NCBI RefSeq assembly: GCF_005222845.1
Contig: NZ_STFZ01000016.1
Coordinates: 118,183 to 165,519, forward strand
Direction of reading: 5' to 3'
Source: Rhizobium sp. FY34
Lineage (GTDB): Bacteria > Pseudomonadota > Alphaproteobacteria > Rhizobiales > Rhizobiaceae
Length of the DNA: 47,337 nt
A program made the translations under genes and the position numbers. Shown in pieces: positions 44,519-47,337 of this stretch. The notes below the pieces were generated by a model. That model searched no databases. It was given only the letters and a program-made list of their open reading frames with translations, and was not told the DNA's origin. The first letter of the stretch is position 1. The number at the start of each line of letters is the position of its first letter.

Positions 44519-44829
44519 AACCGTCGGCCACCGCTTGCCTCACCTTTCCGGCGCACAGCACCCGCGTCGGAAAGGCACCGCCCTATCCGCACGCACTTAT
44601 GCATATGCACGGCACAAGCTTGAAACATTCGAAGACACGAATGTATTGCCGCGCGACATCTGCAAGCTGCAACACCAAAAATTGCGACTACAGCATCTAA
44701 TAGTACAGTATCTATAGAACAAATTTAACCATCTATTTCCGATTAACAACGTATTCATGAAATCATTAAAGGTTGATCGACTGAACTTCCTTAACCCGAA
44801 AAAGATATTCTAATTTAGGAATTTCTACA
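44519..44829. other. Gene-free 311-base stretch upstream of the second chemoreceptor
   Basis: No protein gene. Its start has an 8-bp inverted repeat CCTTTCCG (44543-44550) with CGGAAAGG (44568-44575), a weak terminator candidate without T-run. The last 180 bases are markedly AT-rich (near 44700-44825) and presumably hold the receptor promoter. I cannot name a regulator site. Confidence 0.6.
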
Positions 44830-46764
44830 ATGAAAAATCTATCGATACTCGTGAAGTTTTTCATCATAATGGGGATGTTCGCGATCTTTGCCTTGGGAGT
44901 GACGATCAACGCCTCCGTCGTGATGAAGGATGTGGACACGGACTATAACGCCCTGCTCGATCATGATTCGACGGCCTCGGTGTCGATTGCACGGGCCAAC
45001 CGCAACTTCCAGACGCTGCGCGCAACGATCGGCGACATCATCATGGCGACCGACACGACCATATTGAACCGTTCGCGGGACGAGTTTTCCGCCACGCGCA
45101 CGCGCTTTATCCAGATGATGGACGATGCCATCGCAGCACTCCCGCAGGAGCAGCAGTTGCAGGACATCAAGGCAGCCAGCCTGCGCATCGTCGACGTGAC
45201 ATGCCGGGGCGTGATCGAGGCCGGCCTGGCGACCACGGACCCCGTCCAGAACCAGAAGATTCAGGCGCAGTTCTACGAGAAATGCCAGCCGGACTTCCTG
45301 CAACTGGCCGAAACCATGACGCAGAACACGATGCGAATTCTGAAGAATGCCACGGAAAAGGGCGATGCGCTGACCGCCAAGACGCATTCCACCGTTATCA
45401 CCATGTTCTTAGTCATCAGCGCCGGCATCCTGGCTGTCTGCGCCGTCGGATTCCTGATCATCCGAACCTCCATCATCAAGCCCATCCACGCCCTCGCCTC
45501 GACCATGGGCGTGCTGGCTAACGGCGACCTGACAGCAACCGTGGATGGCGTGGACCGGCGCGACGAGGTGGGCGCCATGGCGCGGGCCGTGCAGGTCTTC
45601 AAGGAAAACGGCACGAAGGCGCGCGAGAGCGAAGAACAAGCCGCGCAGGAACGCAATCTCACCGACGTCGAACGCCGCCGCAATGCCGAAGCAGACAGCG
45701 CCCGCGCAGCGGCCATGGAACAGGCCACGACCGGCCTGGCAAAGGGTCTCAACCATCTGGCCGACGGCGATCTTACCGTCCAGCTGAACCACCCCTTCTC
45801 GGCGGAATTCGAGGGCCTGCGCGTTGATTTCAACTCTGCGGTTGCTCGCCTGAAGGATACTCTCTCCCATGTCGCGACCTCCGCCGTGTCGATCGACACC
45901 GGCTCGCGCGAACTGAGCCAGAGCGCCAATGACCTGTCCAAGCGCACCGAACAGCAGGCCGCCTCGCTCGAGCAGACGGCTGCGGCGCTGGATGAGATCA
46001 CTGCCAATGTTACGAATTCATCAAAGCGCACCGAAGAAGCGCGTACAGTCGCCATCGAAGCCAATCGCGCCGCGCAGCAGTCCGGCCAGGTCGTTGCCAA
46101 TGCCGTCGATGCCATGCACCGCATCGAACAATCGTCCAGCCAGATCTCTTCGATCATCGGTGTGATCGACGAGATTGCCTTCCAGACCAACCTGCTTGCA
46201 TTGAATGCCGGCGTGGAAGCCGCCCGCGCTGGCGAAGCCGGCAAGGGCTTTGCTGTCGTTGCACAGGAAGTACGCGAACTGGCGCAGCGTTCCGCCCAGG
46301 CCGCCAAGGAGATCAAGGGGCTGATCCGCGCCTCGGCCGACCAGGTGGAGAACGGCGTGCAGCTGGTCACCGCCACCGGTGAGGCGCTCCAGGTCATCGA
46401 AGGTCATGTCGTATCCATCAACACCCAGCTGGACGCCATCGCAACCTCGGCGCGCGAGCAGGCGCTCGGCCTCTCCGAAGTCAATACTGCCGTCAACCAG
46501 ATGGATCAGGTGACCCAGCAGAACGCAGCCATGGTTGAACAGGCGACAGCCGCAAGCAGCAGCCTGTCCAGTGAAGGCGACCGTCTGCGCCAACTGATCG
46601 CCCGCTTTCAGCTGCAGGCTGGTACAGCACCAGGATCGACTGTCGCCATGGCATCCGCAGCGCGGCACGTAGCATCTGCCTCGCCGGCCCGCAAACTCGT
46701 CAACAGGGTCTCCCGCGCCGTCAAGGGTGGCGGTGCAGCGGTGGAAAGTTGGGAAGAATTCTGA
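44830..46764 (+). CDS. Methyl-accepting chemotaxis protein with C-terminal WEEF tether
   Basis: A 644-residue receptor. TM1 is about residues 8-30 ([15 protein letters not shown]). A four-helix-bundle periplasmic sensor spans about 31-190, including two Cys (VTCRG, YEKCQP). TM2 is about 192-215 ([21 protein letters not shown]). Two HAMP units follow ([34 protein letters not shown]). The signalling tip is [20 protein letters not shown] with [17 protein letters not shown]. The last residues, ESWEEF, fit the aromatic-x-x-aromatic tether bound by CheR and CheB in high-abundance receptors such as Tar and Tsr (NWETF). Ligand unknown. AGGA lies upstream of the ATG. Confidence 0.95.
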   Translation: MKNLSILVKFFIIMGMFAIFALGVTINASVVMKDVDTDYNALLDHDSTASVSIARANRNFQTLRATIGDIIMATDTTILNRSRDEFSATRTRFIQMMDDAIAALPQEQQLQDIKAASLRIVDVTCRGVIEAGLATTDPVQNQKIQAQFYEKCQPDFLQLAETMTQNTMRILKNATEKGDALTAKTHSTVITMFLVISAGILAVCAVGFLIIRTSIIKPIHALASTMGVLANGDLTATVDGVDRRDEVGAMARAVQVFKENGTKARESEEQAAQERNLTDVERRRNAEADSARAAAMEQATTGLAKGLNHLADGDLTVQLNHPFSAEFEGLRVDFNSAVARLKDTLSHVATSAVSIDTGSRELSQSANDLSKRTEQQAASLEQTAAALDEITANVTNSSKRTEEARTVAIEANRAAQQSGQVVANAVDAMHRIEQSSSQISSIIGVIDEIAFQTNLLALNAGVEAARAGEAGKGFAVVAQEVRELAQRSAQAAKEIKGLIRASADQVENGVQLVTATGEALQVIEGHVVSINTQLDAIATSAREQALGLSEVNTAVNQMDQVTQQNAAMVEQATAASSSLSSEGDRLRQLIARFQLQAGTAPGSTVAMASAARHVASASPARKLVNRVSRAVKGGGAAVESWEEF

Positions 46765-46793
46765 TCGGCCATATCAGAAACAAAACAAAGAAA

Positions 46794-46821
46794 GGCCGGT
46801 CACGCACCCGCGTGACCGGCC
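46794..46821. terminator. Hairpin after the chemoreceptor, next to the IS
   Basis: GGCCGGTCACGC (46794-46805) pairs perfectly with GCGTGACCGGCC (46810-46821) around an ACCC loop. There is no T-tract on the plus side; the following bases belong to the IS region, so the original tail may have been cut by insertion. Confidence 0.65.
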
Positions 46822-47337
46822 CAGACTGCTGACAAACCTCTGGTCACATCCAGGGGTTTGTGATTCACTGTGACATGTTGAAGAAACCTGCTCCCGAACA
46901 GACGGCCCTCGAGATGGTGACGCTCGACAGCCTGGTGCCGAAGGGTCATCTGCTTCGCAAGATCGACGCGGTGATCGACTTTTCCTTCATCCATGATCGT
47001 GTTGCCGGCCTTTACTGCGCCGACAATGGCAGGCCTCCGCTCGATCCGACGCTGATGTTCAGGGCGCTGTTCATCGGCTACCTGTTTGGCATCCGCTCGG
47101 AGCGCCAACTGATGCGCGAGATCGAGGTGAACGTGGCCTATCGCTGGTTTCTCCGGATGAAGCTGACGGATCCGGTCTTCGATGCCTCTACGCTTTCCCA
47201 GAACCGCCGCCGCCGCTTCAACGATACGTCCGTGGCGCAGGACATCTTCTACGCGTCCTCATTGACTGCGACTCTTGGGCTTCCCAAACGGCAATGAATC
47301 AGAATCTCTGGTGCGAACTGCAAACCGGAGATTTACC
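46822..47337 (+). mobile_element. IS1182-type insertion sequence, truncated
   Basis: From about 46822 to the right edge the DNA carries the left part of an IS1182/DUF772-type element. A subterminal inverted repeat CAAACCTCTGG (46833-46843) with CCAGGGGTTTG (46850-46860; 10 of 11) precedes the transposase. The transposase match ends near 47248, so the element is broken there or continues altered. The exact left terminus was not determined. Confidence 0.65.
46860..47297 (+). pseudogene. IS1182-family transposase, N-terminal fragment
   Basis: The frame gives 145 residues (start GTG 46860, or ATG 46875 giving 140). The parts MVTLDSLVPKGHLLRKID, FIHDRVAGLYCADN and DPTLMFRALFIGYLFGIRSERQL match the N-terminal DUF772 region of IS1182-type transposases, which are about 450 residues long with a later DDE catalytic domain. 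Similarity runs to TLSQNRRRRFNDTSVAQDIF and is then replaced by YASSLTATLGLPKRQ and a stop. The catalytic domain is therefore missing from this frame. Probably inactive. Confidence 0.8.

Overview
The window looks like a chromosomal segment of a Rhizobiaceae alphaproteobacterium (Agrobacterium/Rhizobium/Allorhizobium type). Reasons: high GC; a growth-pole-ring-like giant coiled-coil protein; a fused STAS-MlaE permease operon; malic enzyme with a phosphotransacetylase tail; class II DAHP synthase; BluB; Usg; and many small rhizobial families (DUF2059, DUF971, truncated DUF2865-like). The species cannot be fixed from sequence reading alone. Most of the window is core genome. Two places look accessory: a FAD-oxidoreductase/methyltransferase patch (about 24.6-26.8 kb) and an IS1182-type transposase fragment at the right edge.

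Layout. 0-4 kb: 3' part of a giant coiled-coil protein, probably a cell-pole factor, closed by a terminator. 4.1-8.2 kb (minus): a four-gene Mla/MCE lipid transporter operon (STAS-permease, ATPase, MCE protein, lipoprotein). 8.3-11.4 kb: enolase-superfamily epimerase, an MFS transporter convergent with it, and an LpxH-like phosphoesterase. 11.6-14.7 kb: malic enzyme and a small secreted protein. 14.7-17.6 kb (minus): GFA-type protein, nadE and bluB, the last two overlapping. 17.6-19.3 kb: a gene-free stretch with a candidate small RNA, then class II DAHP synthase. 19.5-24.6 kb: an orphan TadG-like pilus protein, gor, DUF2059, rpiA and gph. 24.6-26.8 kb: the accessory patch. 26.8-34.7 kb: L,D-transpeptidase, fumC, a GGDEF protein, a PPOX-type flavoprotein, DUF971, moaA and a Cys-rich metal-binding protein. 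34.8-37.3 kb: a large chemoreceptor. 37.6-40.9 kb: a tight run of DMT transporter, Bcr/CflA efflux pump, mobA and mobB. 41.0-44.5 kb: usg, a TPR-methyltransferase, a tiny membrane protein, DinB, a CopD/HemJ-like protein and a beta-hydroxyacid dehydrogenase. 44.8-46.8 kb: a second chemoreceptor ending in a CheR/CheB-tether-like pentapeptide. 46.8 kb to end: IS fragment.

How genes work together. The Mla operon (outer-membrane lipid balance), the L,D-transpeptidase (peptidoglycan cross-linking, important in polar-growing rhizobia) and the growth-pole-ring-like protein are all envelope functions. moaA, mobA and mobB serve molybdenum-cofactor synthesis but lie in two blocks split by a chemoreceptor and two exporters. 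fumC and malic enzyme feed C4-dicarboxylate metabolism. rpiA, aroF and gor are housekeeping.

I did not find a convincing new multi-gene system. The observations most worth following are the candidate small RNA before aroF, the structured leader of the orphan tadG, the duplicated terminator halves around the methyltransferase patch, and the transporter-mobAB operon. No CRISPR array, tRNA, rRNA or prophage was seen.
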